49,684 nucleotides of DNA from Nitrososphaerales archaeon (GTDB lineage Archaea; Thermoproteota; Nitrososphaeria; Nitrososphaerales; Gagatemarchaeaceae): positions 1 through 49,684 of the forward strand of contig JASHPA010000014.1 of the NCBI GenBank assembly GCA_030038365.1, read 5' to 3'. The first letter of the stretch is position 1; each line of letters begins with the position of its first letter. The notes beneath the pieces were generated by a model. That model saw only the letters and a program-made list of their open reading frames with translations, did not search any database and had not been told where the DNA came from. Both the position numbers and the translations under genes were made by a program. This document shows positions 7,859 through 16,538 of the stretch, piece by piece.

Positions 7859-10213
7859 TTGACCGTTTCCAGCCAACTCCGCGCATTAGCTGGGAGGCCC
7901 ACCATATCGAGGCGAAACATGATGATTGCCTTGACGCTGGTGAGCGTATTCGTGATTGCGCTTTTCATGCGTGCATTTCCCGCCAAGTACGGCTTCTTCC
8001 TTAATGAATTCGATCCCTATTACGACTACAAGGCCGCGCTATTCATAGTCAATTCGTTCGACCAGAGCTGGGCCGCCGGGCAGGGTGGCTTTCCCGGTCT
8101 CCTGAAGTACTTCTCGTGGACCGATTACACGGTCTGGTTCCCGGAAGGAAGGGCCGTAGCTCCGACCTCACAGGATGGTCTCCAGTTCGCCGGCGCACTC
8201 ACCTTCCTCTTCTTCAGGGACGTCTTTGGAATGAACTTCTGCGGCGTTCCCGGGCCCTGCTCCACCGCCACCAGCCTCTACAACTACCTCGTACTCTTCC
8301 CTGTCTTCGTCGGGTCGCTGACGGCAATCGTCTTCTACTTCCTGGTCAAACGTATCGCGGGCGAAGCCGGTGGCTTATTCGCCGCCCTCATGATAGCCGT
8401 CTCTCCGCCATTAATCGAGAGAGGCAACCTTGGCTGGTTCAAGTCCGAGCCTCTCGGCATATTCCTCTTCGCGATATCCAGCTACCTTTTCCTGACCATC
8501 CTCGACAGCGAAATGAGCGCTAGGCAGAGGATATTCAGGGCGGTCATGGCTGGCTTCCTGCTCGGATTCGCCAATACTACGTGGGGAGGCGCCGATTACT
8601 TCACGGCAATCTTTGGTCTGTTCTTCATAGTGCTACCATTCATGGATGTCGACCTCTCGAAGCTCTCGATTACCGCTCTGATTTTCACGGCTGGCGACAT
8701 CTTCGGCAGCGCGATCCTCCCGGGTACATCCCACGGGGTCGAGGTCGTCACCAGCGCAGAGGGGCTGGCCATCATCGGAGGTACCCTCTTCGTTCTGGTC
8801 GCCAGCTGGCTGAAGACATGGGTGAAGCCCGACGACTTCAAGAAGACACTAGTGAAGGTGTTGCTTGGAGCTGCCCTCGCCGCTGGTGTGCTCATCAGCT
8901 TCGGGTCTGTCTCGGCCCTGAGTACTAGGTATCTCTCGGTACTCTTCCCCTGGGTCAGGAGCACCAGCCCACTGGTCGAGTCAGTAGCAGAGGAGGCACT
9001 CCCGACCGGCAGCGACTACTTCTCGTCGTATCTCCTGTTGCTCCTGCTGGGCATCTTCGGTGCCATTGTGGCGTTCAGAAGGAGAAACCCCTCGACCGCA
9101 TTCGCTCTGATTGTCGGCATCACGCTGCTCTACGCGTCGGACGCGTTCTCACGCCTGCTCGTCTATTCCTCGATCGCCTTTGTGCTGCTGGGAGGAATCG
9201 GTTTCGCCGAGTTGGCCTTCTCGCTGATGAAGCCGAACGTCTCATCACTGATCAAACGCAAGCCCTCATACGCGGCGGATAGCGAGATGCGCGCGGTCTA
9301 TTCGGTTGCGTTCATCGTCCTTCTCGCATTCCCCGCGAGCATCTTCTGGATTCCCAATCCCATCCCATGCACAACAAGCAGCATTGTTTGCGACCAGAGC
9401 CCCGCCGACTACGGGACGAGCATATCTAACGGAGGTACCATCTTCGCGCACTCCGAGCTAACTGACTGGACGCAAGCCCTAACGTGGATTAGCCAGAATA
9501 CTCCACAGAACGCAGTCATCATCGCGTGGTGGGACTATGGTTATTGGATCAACGTCATGGGCAACAGGACGACTGTCGATGATAACGCCACGCTGAACGA
9601 CTCGAGGATAGCGGAGGTCGGTCAGATGTTCATGTCCAATGTTACAGAGGCCGCCACCCTGGCCAAGGACATGGCGGACGGTAGACCCGTCTACGTCCTC
9701 ACATTCATAACCGGGAGTCTGGTTGAATTCACCACATCGACAGGCACCGAGGAGTTCTACACGCTACAGATACCTGCTGGTTCCGGCTTCACGGCCGGAG
9801 GAGGCGACGAGAGCAAGAAACAGTGGTTCGTAGCGATAGCCGGGCTCAACGAGTCCGTGTACATAGAGTGCCCGACGGCGGGCATAAGCAGCGTCTGCAC
9901 CGGAGCAGACGGCTTCAACCTCACACCATATGCTATCGACAACACGCTGTTCGGACAGATGCTCCCATTCACCTTTGCCGGGTTCCTTAACCTTGCGACG
10001 GGGGAGACCAGCTCGACATACAGCTTCGATTCGAACGGTAACCCGCCTCTCGAGCTGTTCAACTACCCTCCGAGCTATCAGCTCGACGGAGGCACTAGCC
10101 CGTTCAAGATTGCTTTCACTTCATCGAGCCTGGACTCACCTACCGAGTGCGGCACGTTCGCAAGTGAGCCCGCCTACTGCTTCACGACCGTACTGGTCTA
10201 CCAGGTAACCTAG
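7859..10213 (+). CDS. Oligosaccharyltransferase STT3/AglB-type catalytic subunit
   Basis: A 784-residue integral membrane enzyme that transfers a lipid-linked glycan to Asn in N-x-S/T sequons on the outer face of the membrane. The N-terminal half holds about a dozen hydrophobic segments. The first outer loop has the metal-binding motif EFDPYYDY (about residue 47), and the catalytic/sequon-recognition motif WWDYGYW is near residue 558, at the start of the soluble C-terminal domain. The TTG at 7859 is chosen because a TATA-like tcataaac lies about 27 nt upstream; an ATG pair near residue 20 is the alternative. The secreted proteins of the 20-30 kb region carry many N-x-S/T sequons, so they are plausible substrates. 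Confidence 0.9.
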   Translation: MTVSSQLRALAGRPTISRRNMMIALTLVSVFVIALFMRAFPAKYGFFLNEFDPYYDYKAALFIVNSFDQSWAAGQGGFPGLLKYFSWTDYTVWFPEGRAVAPTSQDGLQFAGALTFLFFRDVFGMNFCGVPGPCSTATSLYNYLVLFPVFVGSLTAIVFYFLVKRIAGEAGGLFAALMIAVSPPLIERGNLGWFKSEPLGIFLFAISSYLFLTILDSEMSARQRIFRAVMAGFLLGFANTTWGGADYFTAIFGLFFIVLPFMDVDLSKLSITALIFTAGDIFGSAILPGTSHGVEVVTSAEGLAIIGGTLFVLVASWLKTWVKPDDFKKTLVKVLLGAALAAGVLISFGSVSALSTRYLSVLFPWVRSTSPLVESVAEEALPTGSDYFSSYLLLLLLGIFGAIVAFRRRNPSTAFALIVGITLLYASDAFSRLLVYSSIAFVLLGGIGFAELAFSLMKPNVSSLIKRKPSYAADSEMRAVYSVAFIVLLAFPASIFWIPNPIPCTTSSIVCDQSPADYGTSISNGGTIFAHSELTDWTQALTWISQNTPQNAVIIAWWDYGYWINVMGNRTTVDDNATLNDSRIAEVGQMFMSNVTEAATLAKDMADGRPVYVLTFITGSLVEFTTSTGTEEFYTLQIPAGSGFTAGGGDESKKQWFVAIAGLNESVYIECPTAGISSVCTGADGFNLTPYAIDNTLFGQMLPFTFAGFLNLATGETSSTYSFDSNGNPPLELFNYPPSYQLDGGTSPFKIAFTSSSLDSPTECGTFASEPAYCFTTVLVYQVT

Positions 10214-10380
10214 GTGTTCTTTTCTTCCCTGTAGGCTAGTGGGTTCCGGTATCTGGCGTACTTGTCGTCAGGAGAATACTTCGCCGGGTGCGCCGAAACG
10301 GTCTTCGTTGAGCACTTGGGACACGCCCCCTCCATCGTGTAACTACCACACTTCGGGCACTTCGAGATGAGACTTTTCAA
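10210..10380 (-). CDS. nop10: H/ACA ribonucleoprotein protein Nop10
   Basis: A 56-residue protein, short enough to be missed by ORF length filters. It begins with a zinc-knuckle module (CPKCGSYTMEGACPKC) followed by the conserved TVSAHPAKYSPDDKYARYR segment that wraps against Cbf5. Nop10 is a core subunit of the archaeal H/ACA RNP that makes pseudouridine in rRNA. The TTG start overlaps the TGA stop of the aIF2-alpha gene by 3 bp, implying translational coupling. The S27e-aIF2a-Nop10 order is a conserved archaeal operon, which supports the call. The stop codon overlaps the convergent STT3 stop. Confidence 0.93.
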   Translation of the reverse strand: MKSLISKCPKCGSYTMEGACPKCSTKTVSAHPAKYSPDDKYARYRNPLAYREEKNT

Positions 10381-11207
10381 GCCATACCGCCATACTTGCG
10401 GGACATCTCGCGCTTGCTCGTAAAGGTGCCACTCTTCCCGACCTCCTCCTGGATGTGCTCGAGCGCGGAGTTCATGACCTTGTCCGCCTGCTTGTAGTCA
10501 TCCGCTACGACGCGGATGCGATATCGCGGCGCTCCAACATATGTTACCTTGACCTCAGCCACCGATGACGACCCGACAGCCGCTTCAAGAGCTTCCCTGA
10601 TCTGCTTTATCCCGTCGGGCGCCCTCGATGTCACCTCTACGATCGCGCCGACCTCGTACTTGGGCGATGATATCTTCTCCCTCGCCGCCACGATGATCTC
10701 CTTCTCTACCATCTCGGGAATCTCAAGAGAGGCGAAGGCCTTCTCTCCCTTCTTTGAAGCGGCCTCCAGCGCTTCGTAAAGCGAACCATACTCCTTCTCC
10801 ATCCTCATTGCGATATCGTTGAACTGTGCGTCTTCCAGCTGGAGCTTCTTCTTGACCATCCCCATTATCGTGATGGCGCGCTCTTTTTGCTTCCATTCGA
10901 TGAGCTTGTTTCTCTTCTCCTCGTTGGTGACCTGCCTCAGCGAGAGGTCGACCTCGCGTCGAGACCTCTCCGCGCGTATTACCTTGAGGACCATCTTCTG
11001 CTGCGGCTTGGCTACCCTCTCGATGTTCCTGACCCAGCCCGTGGATATCTCAGAGATGTGCAGGAACCCATTCATGTTGTTGTATTCGTCCAAGTCGACA
11101 TAGATGCCGTGCGGGGTTATCTCCCTCACCGTGGTGAGAACAATCTCCCCTCGGTCAGGTAGTTCAGCGACTTCGAGGTTGTGCCCGTCCGAGGGATTCT
11201 TGGCCAT
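10377..11207 (-). CDS. Translation initiation factor aIF2 alpha subunit
   Basis: A 276-residue protein. It has an N-terminal S1 (OB-fold) domain from RGEIVLTTVREITPHGIYVDL to about residue 90, containing GFLHISEIS, then a helical domain and a C-terminal alpha/beta domain ending with the EVGKSGTFTS-type tail. It is part of the aIF2 heterotrimer that delivers initiator tRNA. The gene sits 8 bp after S27e and overlaps Nop10, the classic archaeal order. Length is typical (about 265-275). Confidence 0.94.
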   Translation of the reverse strand: MAKNPSDGHNLEVAELPDRGEIVLTTVREITPHGIYVDLDEYNNMNGFLHISEISTGWVRNIERVAKPQQKMVLKVIRAERSRREVDLSLRQVTNEEKRNKLIEWKQKERAITIMGMVKKKLQLEDAQFNDIAMRMEKEYGSLYEALEAASKKGEKAFASLEIPEMVEKEIIVAAREKISSPKYEVGAIVEVTSRAPDGIKQIREALEAAVGSSSVAEVKVTYVGAPRYRIRVVADDYKQADKVMNSALEHIQEEVGKSGTFTSKREMSRKYGGMA

Positions 11208-11215
11208 TATTGGGT

Positions 11216-11413
11216 CTAGTCGAGCCTCTTTATGACCTGCGCATCGACCCTGACCTTGCCGCCAGTCCTCTCAGCCAGCTTTCTACCACAACCCTTGCAC
11301 GTCACCTCCCTGGTCGATGCCGAGAACATGACACGCTCCTCGCCGCAGTCCGGGCACTTGATGAGCACGAAGCTGCTGCGGGGCTTCGGAACGAACTCTC
11401 TCTCCCGTTTCAC
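11216..11413 (-). CDS. rps27e: Ribosomal protein S27e
   Basis: A 65-residue small-subunit protein with one zinc ribbon: CPDC and CKGC pairs separated by about 18 residues, followed by the family ending GGKVRVDAQV. Size and position between L44e and aIF2-alpha match other archaea. It overlaps the L44e stop by 4 bp. Confidence 0.93.
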   Translation of the reverse strand: MKREREFVPKPRSSFVLIKCPDCGEERVMFSASTREVTCKGCGRKLAERTGGKVRVDAQVIKRLD

Positions 11414-11688
11414 TGGCTAATCTCCGCCTTCCTGAGCCTCATGCCCTTGCGCATCATTTCCTTATTGCACTCCTTGCACTTGAGCTTCAGAGTTGCCTTC
11501 TTGGTCGTCTTGGCAGTCCTGATAAGCTCGGGGAACTTCTGACCACCATAGCCCGACTTCCTGCGAGCCTGGCGCCTAGCCCCCCACGAAGATGCTCTTT
11601 CCTTCCCTTTCTTGTAAAGGGCGACCGAATGACTGGTATGCTTCTTGCAACTGGGACAGAATGTACGAATTTCCTTTGGAATCTTCAT
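11410..11688 (-). CDS. rpl44e: Ribosomal protein L44e
   Basis: A 92-residue large-subunit protein that binds near the tRNA E site. It begins MKIPKEIRTFCPSCKKHTSHS and has the second cysteine pair in KCKECNKEMMRKGMR, giving the family zinc site, with the basic middle GARRQARRKSGYGGQ. The frame extends to 11715, but the ATG at 11688 matches the family N-terminus. A TATA-like cttttaaac near 11723-11731 is too close to 11715 and better placed for 11688. It is first in the L44e-S27e-aIF2a-Nop10 operon. Confidence 0.93.
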   Translation of the reverse strand: MKIPKEIRTFCPSCKKHTSHSVALYKKGKERASSWGARRQARRKSGYGGQKFPELIRTAKTTKKATLKLKCKECNKEMMRKGMRLRKAEISQ

Positions 11689-11859
11689 ATTTGCTTCGCC
11701 GAAGTAGTTCGGCACGCTCAGGTGGCTGTTTAAAAGCGTTCACCCGCCATGCCCATCCCCGGTCAAGAACCTCGTCCAACGGAGCGGATTTCGCGCCAAA
11801 CCGCTGACGAGGGCCGAGAAGTTTTAATTAACGCTCGGGACGGAGTCGAGTACATCCAA

Positions 11860-12612
11860 TTGCTCTTCACGAAGACTTCCACGGCGGTCGAATGGAAGGC
11901 GGTAGCTTCGGCGATCAAGACCCTAGTCGAGGAGGCGACCTTCGAGGCAAGCAGTGAGTCGCTCATATTCCGCGCGATGGACCCTTCCCACATCGCCCTA
12001 GTGGACCTGAACTGGCCAAATTCCGCTTTCGAGCGATACGAGTGTGACAAGCCATTCAAGTTCAGCATCAGAGTCGAGGATTTCGTCAAGCTCATCGGGC
12101 GAACCGACGCCAAAGACAGCGTAGAGCTTTCGTCGACCGAGGAAGACGCGCTGCTCCTCAGGCTCATGAACGGCTACAAGAGGGAGTTCAAGATTCACCT
12201 GATTGAGAGCACCTCTGGTACGGCTCCACTGCCCAAGCTGGAACTCGATACCAGGTTCTCGATGAGCAAGAGCGTCTTCGAGAAGGTGCTCGCCGACATC
12301 TCAGTCGTCGCCGACCAGGTGGCGATCAGCGCCCTGAAGGAGAGCGTGTCCTTCGGCGGGAAGAGCGACGTCGGCGCTGCAACCATAACTCTGGACAAGA
12401 ACGGGGCGGACATACTATCCCTCGACGTCAAGCAGGAAGCGAAATCCAGCTACAACATCGACTACCTCATGTCCATCAGCAAGGCCCTGGGGAGCGCCGT
12501 AGAGACCGTGGTCCTGGAGTTCAGCTCAAAGAAGCCCCTGCGCCTCGAGTGGAAGCTGAACGAGCAGGGCGCAATGATAAGATATTTTCTCGCTCCGCGC
12601 ATAAGTGAATGA
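11860..12612 (+). CDS. pcn: DNA polymerase sliding clamp (PCNA)
   Basis: The sliding clamp forms a trimeric ring that tethers DNA polymerases, FEN1 and ligase. The frame is open from 11749, but family homology begins at LLFTKTSTAVEWKAVASA. A TTG at 11860 gives 250 residues, the normal PCNA length, and a TATA-like ttttaatta (11821-11830) lies about 34 nt upstream. Hallmarks are FRAMDPSHIALVDL in the first domain, the central interdomain region, and the C-terminal strand ending IRYFLAPRI. It is divergent from L44e and close to priS-gins, a replication neighbourhood. Confidence 0.93.
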   Translation: MLFTKTSTAVEWKAVASAIKTLVEEATFEASSESLIFRAMDPSHIALVDLNWPNSAFERYECDKPFKFSIRVEDFVKLIGRTDAKDSVELSSTEEDALLLRLMNGYKREFKIHLIESTSGTAPLPKLELDTRFSMSKSVFEKVLADISVVADQVAISALKESVSFGGKSDVGAATITLDKNGADILSLDVKQEAKSSYNIDYLMSISKALGSAVETVVLEFSSKKPLRLEWKLNEQGAMIRYFLAPRISE

Positions 12613-12655
12613 AATATTACATGACATCTTAGCTTATTCTATAATTAGTACATTA

Positions 12656-13914
12656 TTATCTTTCGATGGTTTTACCTTTCTCGTTCAATTTCTTAATTGC
12701 GCAGTAAAGAGAGTCCAGTTGTTCATAGTATTCCCGGGACACTTCCTTCTTTCCTCGAATAGGATTGCCGTCAAGGAACTGAAAATATTCGAGCATCTTC
12801 CGCGCCCTTTCTCGTTTGACAATCATGTAAGGCAAAATTTGGGGAAGAATTGCACGGAGTACTCCACTGACAGCAATATATTCCCATCTCGTCTTCACTT
12901 CCTCTGTTCCCTTTTTGGCACGGTGGACGCTGCCCTCGCCTATCACCTCCATCACTTTTACTGAAAAGGACCGATTCGAATTGCTGACTTCCATTTGAGG
13001 ACGATAGAAGAAGCCTCTCCTGTATGCGGGTCAGTAACTTTCGACAAAAAGACGGAACCTTCGCCATCTATCGCTGCGGCGAGCCAACTTCTTTCTCCTA
13101 GGGCCATCATCCGGCAATCCGTCGCTCGACCTCCTCGTCCTCGATTCTTCCGGCTCTTCGGCTCTTGAAGCATAGCCGTTAGCAATTCATTTGGGACATC
13201 CTTTCCTTTCTCGTTCGACTCCTTGACAGCAGAGTACAACGAATCAAGATTTTCATAGTAACCTCGCGGAATCCCCATAGGTCCATTGATGGGATTTGAA
13301 TCTATGAGTGCAAGATACTGAAGCATCCTTTCGCAGACCTGCCTCTTGATGAGCAGATAAGGTAACAATTGCGGTAACAGGCCACGAAGAACTGAAGTGG
13401 AACCGCGGTAATACCATTTATCTTTCCAATCCAGCCGCTTCTCCTCAATGAAGCTGACTGATCCCTTTCCAATCGTTTCCCTGACCTTTCTCGCGAACCA
13501 CTCATTAGAGCTGCTGAGACTAATGGCGGGCACATACACGAATCCGCGACGACTGCCAGCAGCCGGACCTCTCACGAGCTTGTTTATGAAGATGGAACCC
13601 TCTCCATCAATGACGGCCGCGAGCTAAGCTCTCTCAACCTCGTTCAACTCCCTTGGCGGCCCGTCTCCGAAGTCCTCACCATGCTCTTCATCCACAAGCT
13701 TCGACTTTGCGAATCTCTGCCATGATGAAATATGATTGTCATTTACGATCTCCGAAATCGGTTTCTTCGTCTGAACCTCGTCGACAGAGGACACGGAGAG
13801 CTGGTGAACCTCTGTCGGCCTGATTTTGTTCAGGTAATCCACGGGTACGTAGATTATGATTTGTCGATACCCTGAGGCTAGGAAGCAGGATTTGAAATTG
13901 AATATATCATCCAC
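12656..13914 (-). pseudogene. Decayed two-repeat LAGLIDADG homing endonuclease-like gene
   Basis: Two homologous repeats lie in tandem on the minus strand. Repeat 1 starts LAAVIDGEGS (13623 downward), repeat 2 WLAAAIDGEGS (from 13086). Each is followed by a related block, VLRGLLPQLLPYLLIKR in repeat 1 and VLRAILPQILPYMIVKR in repeat 2. Two lesions are visible. A TAG at 13624-13626 stands where repeat 2 and the related gene at 23.1 kb have Trp (RAW or RSW before the motif), so TGG changed to TAG. A -1 frame change at about 12992-12996 (CTCAAATGG) also breaks repeat 2; homology resumes one frame over at MEVSN. The stretch 13627-13914 is in frame with repeat 1 and is probably its N-terminal region. 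AT-rich relative to PCNA and priS, it looks like a laterally acquired, inactivated element. Confidence 0.75.
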
Positions 13915-14101
13915 CCGACCTGAGACGCGATAGAACGCGATAGAGTTTTCCCTCTTCGAATTTGATTCTATTTTCCGTACCTATTCGCCGCCATGGCAAC
14001 CTGAAAGCGACGCTTCCGCTCATCTGTCCGTCTCTCTTCACGTATGAAAATCCGTAAGCTCTCGCTTTCAGAACCGCCGGAAGCGCAAGGCGTTCTTCCA
14101 T
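13907..14101 (-). CDS. Small uncharacterised protein, possibly the detached N-terminus of the endonuclease gene
   Basis: A 64-residue basic protein from ATG 14101. A TATA-like gcttatctac (plus-strand 14121-14130) lies about 25 nt upstream, so it has its own promoter, probably leaderless. The segment SGSVAFRLPWRRIG suggests a small beta-rich fold; no family is recognised. It overlaps by 8 bp, in another frame, the stretch leading into the LAGLIDADG pseudogene. It may be a separate gene or the original N-terminal part of that gene cut off by a further frameshift. Confidence 0.4.
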   Translation of the reverse strand: MEERLALPAVLKARAYGFSYVKRDGQMSGSVAFRLPWRRIGTENRIKFEEGKLYRVLSRLRSGG

Positions 14102-14209
14102 GTTACAAGATTGCGGAAGGGTAGATAAGCCCCCAAGAATGTCAGAATAAGTTGTCGAGGCTCAAGGAAAGCAATTGATTTTTAGCCATCTCGTTTTCTC
14201 GCCGTCCTG

Positions 14210-15280
14210 ATGGACGAGAAGGTGGTCTCCTACCTGCGGAAGGTCTACAGGGAGTACTACTTACACAGCCAAGTAAACTTAGAGATTCCTTCCAAGATCT
14301 CCTCACGCGAGTTCGGGTACATGCCATTCGGTGGGGGTATGGTGCGGCATCTCTCCTTCAAGAGCGCCGGAGAGCTCATCGCAGAGCTGGTCAAGCAAGG
14401 CCCCTCGTCGGTGTATTGCTCCAACGCGGTCTACGAATACCCCACGCTCCAGATGGACGAGAAGGGGTGGCTGGGGGCAGAGCTAATCTTCGACATCGAC
14501 GCGGATTCGATCCCCACCCTCTGCAAGAGCAAACACGCGTGGTGGTCCTGCCAGGACTGCCACAAGGGCGGGATGGGACAGAAGCCATCGAAATGTCCCG
14601 CCTGCAAGGGAGCGAGCGTCGAACAGATGCACTGGAGCTGCCGGGAATGCCTGAACGCCACCAAGGAGCATGTGAGGCGGCTCGTCGACTTCCTTGGGGA
14701 CGACTTCGGGGTTCGGCAGGAGCAGATAAGGCTCTATTTCTCGGGAAATCGTGGGTACCACGCCCACGTCCAGGACGAGAGGTTTGATGACGCGGATTCT
14801 TCCATGAGGGGCGATATAGCCAATTACATCAGGGGGACCGGGTTGAACCTCAAGGCCATGCAGGACAAGACGCTCGCGATCTCGAGCCTGGGGTGGGGCC
14901 GGCGTGCCAGCCTTTTCTTCTCCCAATCGGACCCTGGGACCAAAAAGAACCAGAAGACGACCGAGCAGATAATCCTCACCAATGGCGCCATGATAGACGA
15001 GTCCGTTACGACCGATGTCCACAGAGTATTTCGCATGCCCGGAACGCTCCACGGGACCTCAGGGATGCTCAAGATGAGGGTTCAGTCACTCCAGGACTTT
15101 GACCCCCTGCTGCAACCTGTGGTGCTGGGCGACGAGTCGATGAAGGTCCACGTCTACTACGCGCCCGAGTTCTATCTCAAGAGAAGGAAGTTCGGGCCTT
15201 ACGATTCCGCTACGGTGCAGCTTCCGACCTACGCGGCTGTCTTTCTGCTTGCGAGAGGGCTGGGGGTGGTGGCGGCTTGA
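14210..15280 (+). CDS. priS: DNA primase small (catalytic) subunit PriS
   Basis: A 356-residue archaeo-eukaryotic primase that makes RNA/DNA primers. The catalytic aspartates are in LIFDIDAD (Asp95 and Asp97), with an inserted four-Cys/His zinc region at about 110-145 and the nucleotide-binding segment YFSGNRGYHAHV near 176-187. A late VHRVFRMPGTLHGTSG segment is also typical. A TATA-like tgatttttag sits about 30 nt before the ATG. The downstream GINS gene overlaps by 4 bp, linking primase and helicase accessory factor in one transcript. Confidence 0.94.
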   Translation: MDEKVVSYLRKVYREYYLHSQVNLEIPSKISSREFGYMPFGGGMVRHLSFKSAGELIAELVKQGPSSVYCSNAVYEYPTLQMDEKGWLGAELIFDIDADSIPTLCKSKHAWWSCQDCHKGGMGQKPSKCPACKGASVEQMHWSCRECLNATKEHVRRLVDFLGDDFGVRQEQIRLYFSGNRGYHAHVQDERFDDADSSMRGDIANYIRGTGLNLKAMQDKTLAISSLGWGRRASLFFSQSDPGTKKNQKTTEQIILTNGAMIDESVTTDVHRVFRMPGTLHGTSGMLKMRVQSLQDFDPLLQPVVLGDESMKVHVYYAPEFYLKRRKFGPYDSATVQLPTYAAVFLLARGLGVVAA

Positions 15281-15840
15281 ACGCCTCGAGCGAGACTCTC
15301 CAGAGAATGAGGCAGCTTCTCGACGCAGAGGAACAATCCGACGACCTAGTCAAGTTGCCCGGGGACATCTATCAGAACATTGCCGCCTATATCCACAAAC
15401 TCAGGAAGACCATCGACAGTAACTCGGGAGACCCGTCCAGCAGGCTCGCCGAGAAGCAGCTCTGGCTCCTTGAAGGAATGGGGCGACAACTTCTGGAGAC
15501 CCGACTGGCGAAGGTGATTCACACGGGCAACACCAGATTGCTACTCCCCGAAGAGAAGTACATCTATGAGCTTAGCGTCGAGTTCGAAAGGATGCGCAAG
15601 AAGTTCGTCGACGCCATGGACGACGGGCAGCCCTCCACCTTCACCCTGATGCAGAAGAGCCAGATGGAGAAGATGGTGACCGTGAGCTTCGTCAAGCCTC
15701 TCAGCGAAATCGTTGGTTTCGACCTGAAGAGGTATGGCCCCTTTAAGGTCCATGACGTTGCTCAGCTGCCTGCCGCGAACGCTGAGGTGCTCGTCTCGAA
15801 TGGAGATGCGAGAAGGGTGTATCCGGCCGACTCGTTCTAA
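15277..15840 (+). CDS. GINS complex subunit (Gins15/Sld5-like)
   Basis: A 187-residue protein with a helical N-terminal A-domain and a small beta-type B-domain at the C-terminus (DLKRYGPFKVHDVAQLP). The motif GNTRLLLPEEKYIYELS is characteristic of archaeal GINS proteins. GINS joins MCM and Cdc45/RecJ in the replicative helicase. The TTG start overlaps the priS stop (TTGA), implying coupled translation. The A-then-B domain order points to the Gins15 (Gins51) class. It converges with TFS, overlapping by 4 bp. Confidence 0.85.
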   Translation: MNASSETLQRMRQLLDAEEQSDDLVKLPGDIYQNIAAYIHKLRKTIDSNSGDPSSRLAEKQLWLLEGMGRQLLETRLAKVIHTGNTRLLLPEEKYIYELSVEFERMRKKFVDAMDDGQPSTFTLMQKSQMEKMVTVSFVKPLSEIVGFDLKRYGPFKVHDVAQLPAANAEVLVSNGDARRVYPADSF

Positions 15841-16181
15841 GAATACGATCTCCAGGTGTGGTTGCACTTGGTGCAGCGGTAGAACTGCGTCGGAGGTTCA
15901 TCGCCGCTCCTCGTCTGCAGGAACCACCACATGGCCTCCCCGTTACCGCACTTCGGACACTCGATTTTGGTCGTAGGCAGGCTCGTGAGCTTGCCCTCCT
16001 TCTCGCCGACCACCTTTATGGTCGGTGCGTCCACGAGCTCCTCCTCCGTCGCCTGAGTTACCGTCTTCCCGGCCTTGTCGGAATACCCGCAGTTATCGCA
16101 GACGTAGGTGATGGCCGTGCTCTTCTCGAGTTTGATTTGCTTGAGCTTGAGCCTTGTTCCACACTTCGGACAGAATTTCAC
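15837..16181 (-). CDS. tfs: Transcription factor S (TFS, TFIIS/Rpb9-like)
   Basis: A 114-residue RNA polymerase cleavage-stimulating factor. The N-terminal zinc ribbon (CPKCG...CDNCG) docks on polymerase. The C-terminal ribbon (CPKCG...CTKCNHTW) carries the acidic catalytic loop as RSGDEPPT, where the Asp-Glu pair enters the polymerase active site. Both acidic residues are present, so it should be active. It overlaps rpoL by 4 bp and is last in the dph2-csl4-rpoL-tfs series. Confidence 0.94.
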   Translation of the reverse strand: MKFCPKCGTRLKLKQIKLEKSTAITYVCDNCGYSDKAGKTVTQATEEELVDAPTIKVVGEKEGKLTSLPTTKIECPKCGNGEAMWWFLQTRSGDEPPTQFYRCTKCNHTWRSYS

Positions 16182-16465
16182 TCGGTCCCACCGCTGAAGG
16201 CCTTGTTCGTGGCCTCGAGGAGCTCGTGCGCCGTGGTCTGTGCCTTTTCCAGACCAGCGACGAAAGCACGCTCCGGCTTCACCCTCTGGGCCCTGATCTT
16301 GATGACTAGCTTCTTGATGAGCGGATGGGGCGGAAGAACTCCGGCAAACGTCACGTTCTTCTCGTCAAGGAGTTCGTGATGAATAATCTCGGCGAGCGAG
16401 TAATCCTCCCCTGTAACTTCCACGGTGAACTCCCTTTCTCCCTCCCGTGACACCTCGACTTGCAT
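16178..16465 (-). CDS. rpoL: RNA polymerase subunit L (Rpo11)
   Basis: A 95-residue subunit of the Rpo3/Rpo11 assembly platform. Family features are the short N-terminal beta region and the motif GEDYSLAEIIHHELLDEKNVTFAGVLPPHPLI (in part), followed by KLVIKIRA. A TATA-like tttataaat (near 16495-16503) lies about 33 nt upstream of the ATG, suggesting its own promoter although it follows csl4. Confidence 0.94.
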   Translation of the reverse strand: MQVEVSREGEREFTVEVTGEDYSLAEIIHHELLDEKNVTFAGVLPPHPLIKKLVIKIRAQRVKPERAFVAGLEKAQTTAHELLEATNKAFSGGTE

Positions 16466-16538
16466 GCTTTTCTGCCCGCTCGAAATTTCGAGGGTTTATA
16501 AATTCGCTGCTAAAGTCATCCATACTTCGCAGTTATCC

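Noticed and set aside
11749-11859. N-terminal extension of PCNA from an upstream start
   Set aside because: It adds 37 residues with no family homology and covers the predicted TATA box; the TTG at 11860 gives the normal PCNA length.
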